From assembly GCA_017463255.1 (NCBI GenBank), contig JAFTPP010000013.1, positions 1 through 64,000 of the forward strand: a stretch of 64,000 nt of DNA, written 5' to 3'. Every line of letters begins with the position of its first letter. Position 1 is the stretch's first letter. Below the pieces are notes generated by a model. The model ran no database searches and was not told where the DNA came from. It saw only the letters and a program-made list of their open reading frames with translations. This document shows positions 53,982 through 64,000 of the stretch, one piece after another. Source of the stretch: Lachnospiraceae bacterium. Its GTDB lineage: Bacteria > Bacillota > Clostridia > Lachnospirales > Lachnospiraceae. The position numbers and the translations under genes were made by a program.

Positions 53982-54611
53982 ATGGCAAAAGTAGTGGTAA
54001 TGGATCATCCGTTGATCCAGCATAAGATTGGTTACATCAGAAGAAAGGAAACAGGAACCAAGGATTTCAGACAGACAATCAGTGAGATTGCCATGTTAAT
54101 CTGTTTCGAGGCAACCAGAGACCTTCCTCTTGCAGATGTGGAGATTGAAACACCGATTTGTAAGACTATGGCGAAGGAATTAAAAGGTAAGAAGATGGCA
54201 ATTATTCCTATTTTACGTGCAGGTCTTGGCATGGTAGATGGTGTGCTTGATTTAATTCCTGCTGCAAAGATAGGACATATCGGACTTTATCGTGATCCTG
54301 AAACCTGTGAACCGGTAGAGTATTACTGCAAGATTCCGGCAGATTGTGCTGAACGTGAAGTTTTTGTGGTGGACCCGATGCTTGCTACGGGTGGTTCTTC
54401 GGCGGCAGCAGTACAGATGTTAAAGGACAAAGGATGTAAAAAGATTCACTTTATGTGTATTATTGCTGCACCGGAAGGGGTAAAGAGAATGCAGGAAGCA
54501 CATCCGGATGTGGATCTTTATATCGGAGCGTTGGATGAGAAGTTAAATGACCATAACTATATTGTTCCGGGCTTAGGAGATGCCGGAGACCGTATTTTCG
54601 GAACCAAATAA
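53982..54611 (+). CDS. upp: uracil phosphoribosyltransferase
   Basis: A 209-aa salvage enzyme making UMP from uracil and PRPP. It carries [22 protein letters not shown] (in parts), the PRPP loop [13 protein letters not shown], and a C-terminal [21 protein letters not shown] precedes the ATG. The neighbour dCMP deaminase also acts in pyrimidine metabolism. Confidence 0.97.
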   Translation: MAKVVVMDHPLIQHKIGYIRRKETGTKDFRQTISEIAMLICFEATRDLPLADVEIETPICKTMAKELKGKKMAIIPILRAGLGMVDGVLDLIPAAKIGHIGLYRDPETCEPVEYYCKIPADCAEREVFVVDPMLATGGSSAAAVQMLKDKGCKKIHFMCIIAAPEGVKRMQEAHPDVDLYIGALDEKLNDHNYIVPGLGDAGDRIFGTK

Positions 54612-54635
54612 AACGGTTTGTGGGGGAACGGGATT

Positions 54636-55115
54636 ATGAAAAGAAAAGATTATATTTCGTGGGATGAATATTTTATGGGTGTATCCAAATTATCAGGCAT
54701 GCGTTCCAAAGACCCGAATACACAGGTGGGAGCATGTATCGTAAGTGATGATAACAAGATATTATCCATGGGATACAATGGATTTCCCAAAGGATGTTCT
54801 GATGATGAATTTCCGTGGGAAAGAGAAGGAGGAGAACTGGAAACAAAGTATCCTTTTGTGACCCACAGTGAATTAAATGCAATATTGAATTACCGCGGAG
54901 GAAGTCTTGACGGAGCAAAAATATATGTTTCTCTTTTTCCGTGTAATGAATGTGCCAAAGCCATTATCCAGGCAGGCATTAAGACGGTAGTGTATGATGA
55001 TGATAAATATGCTCATACAGCTTCTACCATTGCTTCAAAGAGAATGTTTGATGCAGCGGGAGTGAAGTACATAAAATATCAGCCATCCGGAAGAACAATC
55101 GAGATGGATGTATAG
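54636..55115 (+). CDS. dCMP deaminase (ComEB-like)
   Basis: A 159-aa zinc-dependent deaminase making dUMP from dCMP. The catalytic zinc site shows HSE (His and Glu) near residue 72 and PCNEC near 103. Further N-terminal features are DPNTQVGACIV and GYNGFPKGC. The start at ATG 54636 follows GGGGGAACGGG; a TTG 18 nt earlier is an alternative. It is in line with upp, 24 nt after its stop. Confidence 0.92.
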   Translation: MKRKDYISWDEYFMGVSKLSGMRSKDPNTQVGACIVSDDNKILSMGYNGFPKGCSDDEFPWEREGGELETKYPFVTHSELNAILNYRGGSLDGAKIYVSLFPCNECAKAIIQAGIKTVVYDDDKYAHTASTIASKRMFDAAGVKYIKYQPSGRTIEMDV

Positions 55116-55153
55116 TTTTAACGTGCTGAAATTTTAGGAAAGGAGCCGGTATC

Positions 55154-56368
55154 ATGAGTAAACTTCATAAGCGAAGCAGAGCCCTCTTATTGGCTCTTTT
55201 GATTTTTATTTGTTTCGTACCTTCGGGAGATTCCCATAAGGAGCCTGTAGTATATGCAGCAAAAAGACCAACCCAGGAAGATATTGATAAGCTGGAAGGT
55301 GAGATTAGTGATGCAAAAAATGAGCAGGACCAACTGGAAGATGAGTTGGATGATGCTAAGGACAGCTTGTCAGGATTAAACAGTAAGCAAAACGACTTGC
55401 TTGAAAAGCTTGCTGAATTAAATGATGAGTTGTTGGCCCTTGCGGAAGAATTAGAAAATCTATCAGGGCAAATTCATGTTAAGGAAAAAGAAATTGAGCA
55501 GACCCAGGCGGAACTGGATGAGGCCATCCGGATTCAATTGCAGCAATATGCAGACATGATGGACCGTATTCAATTTATGTATGAATCAAGCCAAACCATT
55601 TACATGGATAAGATTTTTTCTGCAAAGAGTATTGCTGATATGCTGACCCAGGCAGAGTACATACAGCAGATGGAAGAATTTGACCGCAAAAAGTTAGAGG
55701 AGTATCAGCAGACAAGTGCTTTGATTGAAGAAGAAAAGCAGCTTCTGTTAGCAGAACAGGCTGATCTAGAGGAATTAAAGAGGGCGGCAGAAGAAAAGCA
55801 AAAGGAAGTATCCGACAATATTACTCAGACTGCTAATTATGTGGAGATATATAACGACCAGATTGAGGAAGCAGAGGATGCAATCGATGCTTATGAAAAG
55901 CAGATAAAAGATAAGAAAAGTGAGATTAAGAAATTAGAAGAAGAACTGGAAGAAGAAAGAAAGTTAATGGAGCTTGCCAAGGCTGCTGAAACCAGGGATT
56001 TATCTAAGATTACTTTTACCGAAAGTGACAGATACCTTCTTGCTAATCTGATTTATTGTGAAGCCCGTGGCGAATGCTATGAGGGTAAGGTATCGGTAGG
56101 TGCGGTGGTTATTAACCGTATGCTTAATGGTGCATTTCCGGATACCATTACGGGAGTTATTTACCAGAAAAACCAGTTTTCACCGGCGGGAAGCGGAAGT
56201 CTTGCACTTGCTCTTGCCCAGGACAGAGCATCAAGAGTACCAAGCTGTTACGAAGCGGCAGATGCTGCCATGAGAGGAGAAACCTATGTTGGGGGATGTC
56301 TGTTCTTTAGAACACCGACACCAAAGAAAACTCCTAAATTTGTTATAGGAGGACATATTTTCTATTAG
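55154..56368 (+). CDS. coiled-coil cell wall hydrolase, SleB-type
   Basis: A 404-aa secreted protein: signal peptide (~1-35, VYAA-K), a long coiled coil (~40-280, as in PcsB/FtsEX-activated hydrolases) and a C-terminal Hydrolase_2/SleB catalytic domain (~290-404, with LIYCEARGE holding the catalytic Glu and SVGAVVINRML). It would cut peptidoglycan glycan strands, maybe in division or spore cortex lysis. The coiled coil likely controls activity through a membrane partner. A terminator follows. Confidence 0.9.
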   Translation: MSKLHKRSRALLLALLIFICFVPSGDSHKEPVVYAAKRPTQEDIDKLEGEISDAKNEQDQLEDELDDAKDSLSGLNSKQNDLLEKLAELNDELLALAEELENLSGQIHVKEKEIEQTQAELDEAIRIQLQQYADMMDRIQFMYESSQTIYMDKIFSAKSIADMLTQAEYIQQMEEFDRKKLEEYQQTSALIEEEKQLLLAEQADLEELKRAAEEKQKEVSDNITQTANYVEIYNDQIEEAEDAIDAYEKQIKDKKSEIKKLEEELEEERKLMELAKAAETRDLSKITFTESDRYLLANLIYCEARGECYEGKVSVGAVVINRMLNGAFPDTITGVIYQKNQFSPAGSGSLALALAQDRASRVPSCYEAADAAMRGETYVGGCLFFRTPTPKKTPKFVIGGHIFY

Positions 56369-56374
56369 TTAAGT

Positions 56375-56409
56375 AAAGCCTGAATTGGGATAACCAATTC
56401 AGGCTTTTT
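56375..56409. terminator. bidirectional terminator
   Basis: AAAGCCTGAATTGG (56375-56388) pairs with CCAATTCAGGCTTT (56394-56407), then T residues. It lies between two convergent genes. Confidence 0.92.
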
Positions 56410-56413
56410 AGTG

Positions 56414-56890
56414 CTATGTAATATTTTTTTCTATAGGTGAGGTCAGGTCTTTAAGCCCTCCGGCGTAGAGCTTGCATAAAAGCTCGTTAAGCTGATTTAA
56501 GGCATGATAAAGCTCACCTTGGGTAATGAGTTCCTGTTTTCTGGCATCCGCAAGCTCGTCTAAATCCACAACACGGATGGTGTTGTCAGGCTGGATAATG
56601 ACGTCAGCCAGTAAGTCGGTAACAACGAGACTATTGTCGTCAGGATAGTCAAATTCCACAATATCACAGTACCAATACATCAGGGAATCATCTTCATATA
56701 AAAATTTGCTGACTTTCCATCCCTTTTTTAAATAATAACAGGAATATCCGTGATGTAAATCGCTTTTTGGCCGCAAGGAATTCCACTTGGTCACAATGAT
56801 GTCATCATCTCCATATAAAATGACATCATCCTTTAACGGAATGATTTCGTTGGGAATGAAGCGTTTGCGGTACAAGCTGAGATTTGCCAT
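56414..56890 (-). CDS. DUF402 family protein
   Basis: A 158-aa protein of the DUF402/FomD-like family: SLYRKRFIPNEIIPLKDD, then a beta-barrel part with YWYCDIVEFDYPDD and DLLADVIIQPDN, and DLDELADA, which carry the acidic metal ligands typical of the family (known members hydrolyse nucleotide-linked phosphates or act as nucleoside phosphatases). The start is set at ATG 56890 (GGAGGG ~7 nt upstream); an ATG 168 nt earlier would run through the promoter. Specific substrate unknown. Confidence 0.8.
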   Translation of the reverse strand: MANLSLYRKRFIPNEIIPLKDDVILYGDDDIIVTKWNSLRPKSDLHHGYSCYYLKKGWKVSKFLYEDDSLMYWYCDIVEFDYPDDNSLVVTDLLADVIIQPDNTIRVVDLDELADARKQELITQGELYHALNQLNELLCKLYAGGLKDLTSPIEKNIT

Positions 56891-56927
56891 GGATGCCCTC
56901 CTGCGATGCTTTAATTCTGTTAAGAAA

Positions 56928-56956
56928 ATACTACTCTCTGCTTTCTCTAAAGTCAA
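56928..56956 (-). promoter_or_regulatory. promoter of the DUF402 gene
   Basis: On the minus strand: TTGACT (complement of 56951-56956), 17-nt spacer, TAGTAT (complement of 56928-56933). Confidence 0.7.
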
Positions 56957-56999
56957 TGAAAAAAACTGCATAAAAATGCGAAAATTACTTCGATTTTTA

Positions 57000-57028
57000 T
57001 AGACTTTATTACATAAAATGGATATAAT
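57000..57028 (+). promoter_or_regulatory. promoter of the ATP synthase operon
   Basis: TAGACT (57000-57005), 17-nt spacer, TATAAT (57023-57028). The predicted start near 57035 would leave only about 16 nt before the ATG at 57051, with the ribosome binding site at the very 5' end. Confidence 0.65.
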
Positions 57029-57050
57029 TGTGAGAGGAGTTTTTTTCGGT

Positions 57051-57365
57051 ATGGGCAAGCATAATAATAGGAAGAAATATTCTAATGATGTTTACAAGTC
57101 TTTTACCATGATTACACAGTTTGGCATTAATATGATTGTGCCGATTCTGCTGTGTACCTTTGGTGGGATTTTTTTGGATAAAAAATTTGGAACAGGATAT
57201 TGGGTCATTATTCTTTTTTTTGTAGGTGCACTTGCAGGAGCAACCAATGTATATCGTTTTTCCAAAGAGATATTTTCCAAGCAGTCCAAAGCGCCTGATG
57301 CAGCGGCAAACAGGGGAAGAAGTGTGCCGGATGCCACCCGGAAGGAAAAAACATCAGAAAAATAG
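57051..57365 (+). CDS. AtpZ/AtpI-type small membrane protein
   Basis: A 105-aa protein with two membrane helices (about 19-40 and 48-68) and a charged basic tail. It resembles the AtpZ/AtpI proteins (sometimes named F0F1 ATPase subunit, putative Mg/Ca transporter) found at the head of Firmicutes atp operons, which help c-ring assembly or supply Mg. The start is ATG 57051 with GAGGAG 11 nt upstream (long spacing); an ATG 33 nt earlier has no site and lies within the promoter. Confidence 0.75.
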   Translation: MGKHNNRKKYSNDVYKSFTMITQFGINMIVPILLCTFGGIFLDKKFGTGYWVIILFFVGALAGATNVYRFSKEIFSKQSKAPDAAANRGRSVPDATRKEKTSEK

Positions 57366-57377
57366 AAGGGTTTGGAT

Positions 57378-57881
57378 ATGGAAGATAATAATCGGATGGA
57401 AGAACAGAGGAAACTGCATATCCTAAGTCCTGATGATTTGGATGATGAAGATGAGACCGGTGAAGTAATTGATATAAGACCGGTAGAAAATCCCACGAGT
57501 TTAAAAGCCACCGTGGCGGAAATGCTAATCGGAATGCTTGGCTGGGGTATTTTGTGTGAAGTAGTAATATTAATAGTGGTTCCGGACTTATTAGGGTGTA
57601 GCGTAGGATTGTGGATAGGAATTATACTTTCAGCAGGAAGTGCAGTTCATATGGCATGGTCATTTGATAAGGCTGTAGACTTAGAACAAAAATCTGCACA
57701 AGCCAAAATAAGAATGCATGCCTTAATGCGTTATGCAGTTATTGTTATTGTATTTGCGGTAATACTATTTACCGGGGTGATTAATCCCCTTGCGGCGTTT
57801 GCCGGTATATTAGCTTTGAAGGTCTCGGCTTATTTACAGCCGTTAGTCCATAGAGTATTGAAATCTAATCCGAGGAGGTGA
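57378..57881 (+). CDS. ATP synthase subunit I (AtpI-like)
   Basis: A 167-aa protein with an acidic N-terminal ~35 residues, then four membrane helices (about 42-63, 68-89, 110-128 and 133-148). The position before atpB and size fit the AtpI/Unc1 group that assists c-ring assembly. The start ATG 57378 has GAAGGG 7 nt upstream; TTG 57372 is too close to it. The family match is by topology and context. Confidence 0.75.
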   Translation: MEDNNRMEEQRKLHILSPDDLDDEDETGEVIDIRPVENPTSLKATVAEMLIGMLGWGILCEVVILIVVPDLLGCSVGLWIGIILSAGSAVHMAWSFDKAVDLEQKSAQAKIRMHALMRYAVIVIVFAVILFTGVINPLAAFAGILALKVSAYLQPLVHRVLKSNPRR

Positions 57882-57885
57882 AAAT

Positions 57886-58617
57886 ATGGGACAAGGACTA
57901 TTGTTATCCGGAAGTAATGTGGATTTCATGATACATGGAATTTGCGAGTATTCCTTTTTTGGTCACAAGGTCTGGATAACAACAACGCATGTATGTCTTT
58001 TAATTGTTCTGCTTGTACTGTGTACATTTGCAATTTTAGCAGGAAGAAAAATGAAGCATGCAAGCGATGTGCCGACAGGTTTTCAGAATGTTGTGGAATT
58101 AATTGTTGAAAAGCTGGATGGCATGGTAAAAAGCGTTATGGGAAAAAATGCTAAGAAAATGGCCAATTATATCGGTACAATCTTTATCTTTATTCTCATA
58201 AGTAACATTTCTGGTTTGTTTGGGTTAAGGCCACCGACAGCTGACTATGGTGTTACGTTACCGCTTGGTATTATTACATTTGCCTTGATTCGTTTTTATC
58301 AGTTCAAGTGCAATAAACCTTCGGCGATTTGGAAAGACATGTGTTCACCATTGCCGCCATGGTTACCAATTTGGTTCCCGATTAATATTATTAGTGAAAT
58401 AGCAGTACCTATTTCATTATCTTTGCGTTTGTTTGCCAACGTATTATCCGGAACAGTAATGATGGCATTGATTTACGGCTTGCTACAAATCGTTGCCTAT
58501 GCGTGGCCGGGTGCTTTGCACGTGTACTTTGATTTGTTCTCCGGAGCAATTCAGACATATGTATTCTGTATGTTAACAATGACATATGTTAATAATCAAA
58601 TGGGCGAGGAAGCCTAA
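57886..58617 (+). CDS. atpB: ATP synthase subunit a
   Basis: A 243-aa membrane subunit that forms the ion half-channels with the c-ring. It shows the conserved Arg region SEIAVPISLSLRLFANVLSG (essential Arg is in LRLFAN) and five to six helices. AGGAGG precedes the ATG. It is the first of the eight core ATP synthase genes in the usual order. Confidence 0.95.
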   Translation: MGQGLLLSGSNVDFMIHGICEYSFFGHKVWITTTHVCLLIVLLVLCTFAILAGRKMKHASDVPTGFQNVVELIVEKLDGMVKSVMGKNAKKMANYIGTIFIFILISNISGLFGLRPPTADYGVTLPLGIITFALIRFYQFKCNKPSAIWKDMCSPLPPWLPIWFPINIISEIAVPISLSLRLFANVLSGTVMMALIYGLLQIVAYAWPGALHVYFDLFSGAIQTYVFCMLTMTYVNNQMGEEA

Positions 58618-58627
58618 GAAAAAATAA

Positions 58628-58903
<276 letters not shown>

Positions 58904-58957
58904 GAACCCTCTTTATTGGGAGAAAAATAGAAACTCTTAGAAAGGAGGCATATATAC

Positions 58958-59473
58958 TTGGAACGTTTGTTTAACCTGGACATGCAGCTTTTGGCAGATT
59001 CTTGTCTGACTTTACTTGCAGTTTTTGCGTTGTTTTTGGTAATGTCATATTTCTTATTTAATCCGGCGAGAAAGATGTTAAATGCACGTCAGGACAGAAT
59101 CAAGAATGATATTGATTCGGCAGCTGCAGACAAAGAGGAAGCAGAAAAATTAAAAGCTGAATATGAAGAAAAATTAAAAGATATCAATAAAGAAGCAGAA
59201 ACAATTCTGGCAGAAGCCAGAAAAAAAGCACTTGCAAATGAAACCAAGATTATTGCTGAAGCCAAGGAAGAAGCTGCAAGAATTATTGCCAGAGCCAATA
59301 CAGAAGCCGAACTTGAAAAACAGAAGATGGCTGATGATGTGAAGAAGGAAATGGTAACAATTGCGGCTGCGATGGCAAGTAAAGTCGTAAGTGCTTCGAT
59401 TGATGCAACAATTCAGAGCAATCTGATCGATGAAACATTAAAGGAAATAGGTGGCAGTACATGGCTAAGCTAA
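58958..59473 (+). CDS. atpF: ATP synthase subunit b
   Basis: A ~171-aa stator subunit: one N-terminal helix in the membrane (~15-33), then a long charged coiled coil. The start is probably TTG 58958, 9 nt after AAAGGAGG; the next ATG is 24 nt downstream. The 3' end overlaps atpH by 13 nt. It connects F1 with Fo. Confidence 0.9.
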   Translation: MERLFNLDMQLLADSCLTLLAVFALFLVMSYFLFNPARKMLNARQDRIKNDIDSAAADKEEAEKLKAEYEEKLKDINKEAETILAEARKKALANETKIIAEAKEEAARIIARANTEAELEKQKMADDVKKEMVTIAAAMASKVVSASIDATIQSNLIDETLKEIGGSTWLS

Positions 59474-60009
59474 TTTCAAAAACATATGGTGAAGCGTTAT
59501 TTGAACTTGCTGTGGAAGAAAATAAGACTGACATCTTTATGGAAGAGATTCTTGCAGTGAGAGCTGCTATCAAACAGAATCCTGACCTGAGTGCTTTGAT
59601 GAACCATCCTAAGATTGTAAAAGAAGAGAAAATCCAAGTGATGGAGAATATCTTCAAAGGAAGAGTGAGCGAAGAACTTGTTGGCTTTTTGAAACTTATC
59701 ATCAGCAAAGACAGATATGGTGAGATTGATGAAATCCTGGAGTATTTCCTGGATAAGATCAAAGAATTTAAAGGAATTGGTGTTGCGTATGTAACCACAC
59801 CACTCCCTCTCGATGAAATTAAGAAAAGTATTGTTGAAGACAAGCTGTTAGAAACAACATCATACAACTCTATGGAGATGCATTTTGATGTTGATGAGAC
59901 GTTAATAGGCGGTATGGTAATCCGAATCGGAGACCGCGTTGTAGACAGTACTATTAAGACCAAACTGGCAGAGCTTGAAAAGCAGTTATTAAAAATCCAG
60001 TTGGCGTAG
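59461..60009 (+). CDS. atpH: ATP synthase subunit delta
   Basis: A 182-aa F1 subunit that links the stator to the alpha3-beta3 head (OSCP). It starts KLISKTYGEALFELAVEENKTD, with the C-terminal IGGMVIRIGDRVVDSTIKTKL (in parts) typical of the family. ATG lies within the end of atpF, consistent with coupled translation. Confidence 0.93.
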   Translation: MAKLISKTYGEALFELAVEENKTDIFMEEILAVRAAIKQNPDLSALMNHPKIVKEEKIQVMENIFKGRVSEELVGFLKLIISKDRYGEIDEILEYFLDKIKEFKGIGVAYVTTPLPLDEIKKSIVEDKLLETTSYNSMEMHFDVDETLIGGMVIRIGDRVVDSTIKTKLAELEKQLLKIQLA

Positions 60010-60039
60010 CAATGGATAATCATTAAGAAAGGTGCGTAA

Positions 60040-61551
<1,512 letters not shown>

Positions 61552-61577
61552 GTTCTGGAAGGTTATGGTGAACAGAT

Positions 61578-62444
61578 ATGGCCTCAATGAGAGACATTAA
61601 AAGACGTAAGGGCAGTATCCAGAGTACGCAGCAGATCACCAAAGCAATGAAGCTTGTTTCTACAGTTAAGCTCCAAAGAGCTAAGACAAGAGCAGAACAG
61701 TCAAAAGATTATTTTAAATGCATGTATGATACCGTAACCAGCATGTTAGGTAAGGCAGGAAATATTGACCATCCTTATTTAAAGGCCGGTGAAACAGGTA
61801 AAAAAGCAATTATTGTAATCACCTCCAACAGAGGACTTGCAGGTGGTTATAACTCTAATGTTGTTAAACTGATTACCAGAGGAGAGTTTAACAAAGAAGA
61901 TGTTATGATCTATGCTATCGGTAAAAAGGGCCGTGAGACCTTTGCAAGATATGGTTATGAAATTGCATGGGAAAATTCAGAGATGATAGAAGAGCCGAAA
62001 TATGCGGATGCAATGAAGCTTAGTTCCCAATTACTTGAAGATTTTGAAAATGGCGTAGTCAGTGAAATCTATTTAGCATATACGGCATTTAAGAATACAG
62101 TGAGTCATATTCCTACTCTTTTAAAATTACTTCCTGTTGAAGTGGAAAGTAATGAGGAGGCTAAAGAGGTTGAAGAGGATGATAACATTCCGATGAACTT
62201 TGAGCCGGAAGATGAAGAAGCACTTGACATGATTATTCCAAAATATGTTACCAGTTTAATTTATGGCGGCATGGTGGAAGCTCTTGCCAGCGAAAATGGC
62301 GCACGTATGCAGGCGATGGATTCTGCAACAAGCAATGCGGAAGAAATGATCAGCCACTTATCGTTACAGTATAATAGAGCCCGTCAAGGTTCTATCACAC
62401 AAGAATTAACAGAGATTATCGCGGGAGCAAATGCAATTTCCTAA
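61578..62444 (+). CDS. atpG: ATP synthase subunit gamma
   Basis: A 288-aa central stalk: N-terminal MRDIKRRKGSIQSTQQITKAMKLVSTVKL (in parts), the SNRGLAGGYN segment, and C-terminal SLQYNRARQGSITQELTEI, as in all gamma subunits. It rotates inside the F1 head. There are 26 nt on either side to atpA and atpD. Confidence 0.97.
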   Translation: MASMRDIKRRKGSIQSTQQITKAMKLVSTVKLQRAKTRAEQSKDYFKCMYDTVTSMLGKAGNIDHPYLKAGETGKKAIIVITSNRGLAGGYNSNVVKLITRGEFNKEDVMIYAIGKKGRETFARYGYEIAWENSEMIEEPKYADAMKLSSQLLEDFENGVVSEIYLAYTAFKNTVSHIPTLLKLLPVEVESNEEAKEVEEDDNIPMNFEPEDEEALDMIIPKYVTSLIYGGMVEALASENGARMQAMDSATSNAEEMISHLSLQYNRARQGSITQELTEIIAGANAIS

Positions 62445-62449
62445 GATAA

Positions 62450-63862
<1,413 letters not shown>

Positions 63863-63886
63863 TTGGGGTAGCATGAAAGGAGTATT

Positions 63887-64000
63887 ATGGCAGAGAGTAA
63901 CCAGTTTGCATTAAGAATCATCACTCCGGAACGTGTATTTTACGAAGATGAAGTAGACATGGCAGAATTTAATACAACGGAAGGTGAAGTGGGTATTTAC
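63887..64000 (+). CDS. atpC: ATP synthase subunit epsilon (partial)
   Basis: The first 38 codons of the epsilon subunit (MAESNQFALRIITPERVFYE, and so on), cut by the window end. AAAGGAG precedes the ATG by 4 nt. The conserved RIITPER and EGEVGIY fit the family's N-terminal beta domain. It completes the canonical gene order. Confidence 0.93.
   Translation, partial: MAESNQFALRIITPERVFYEDEVDMAEFNTTEGEVGIY

Overview
The window is a low-GC Gram-positive chromosome segment, almost certainly from a gut or rumen Lachnospiraceae bacterium (Clostridia). The reasons are strong AGGAGG ribosome binding sites, typical TTGACA/TATAAT promoters, clostridial neighbourhoods (rpsF-ssb-rpsR, gdpP-rplI-dnaB, mecA, SleB-type hydrolase) and fermentative genes (pyruvate formate-lyase, Na+-type F-ATP synthase). 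No phage, IS element or CRISPR array was seen.

Layout. 1-831: 3' end of a 23S rRNA gene, then tRNA-Asn, tRNA-Glu and tRNA-Cys with no 5S rRNA between, closed by a terminator. 949-2620: an XRE-type membrane regulator, then an ArsR-family regulator divergent from the next block. 3042-30420: a 27-kb arabinan/L-arabinose utilisation locus. It holds two ABC sugar importers (two binding proteins, four permeases, no ATPase), accessory surface proteins (NHL-Yip1, DUF5696, a LamG lipoprotein), arabinan-cleaving enzymes (GH51, three GH43, GH127) and araA, araB and araD. The likely flow is: extracellular endo-arabinanase and glycan-binding proteins deliver oligosaccharides to the importers, intracellular arabinofuranosidases release L-arabinose, and AraA/AraB/AraD convert it to D-xylulose 5-phosphate.

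30445-41074: small membrane proteins, Sir2, DUF951, rpsF-ssb-rpsR, an orphan solute-binding lipoprotein on the minus strand, gdpP-rplI-dnaB, a MerR-type regulator and a 2[4Fe-4S] ferredoxin not longer than 56 residues. 41143-44524 (minus): an unusual pyruvate formate-lyase operon in which the glycyl-radical domain is a separate 79-aa gene, with an extra 67-aa cysteine-containing fragment between it and the catalytic subunit. 44753-46700: DUF1858 protein, mecA, and a gene-free stretch that looks like a structured noncoding RNA of about 265 nt with its own promoter and terminator-like closing stem. 46706-56890: GH18 protein, ABC exporter pair, amidase, Sua5, RpiB, Upp, dCMP deaminase, PcsB/SleB-like hydrolase and a DUF402 protein. 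57051-64000: the F1Fo ATP synthase operon in canonical order, running off the window inside atpC.

Most interesting items: the split pyruvate formate-lyase, the candidate structured RNA at 45976-46240, and the arabinan import locus with its conserved-looking but unexplained accessory proteins.
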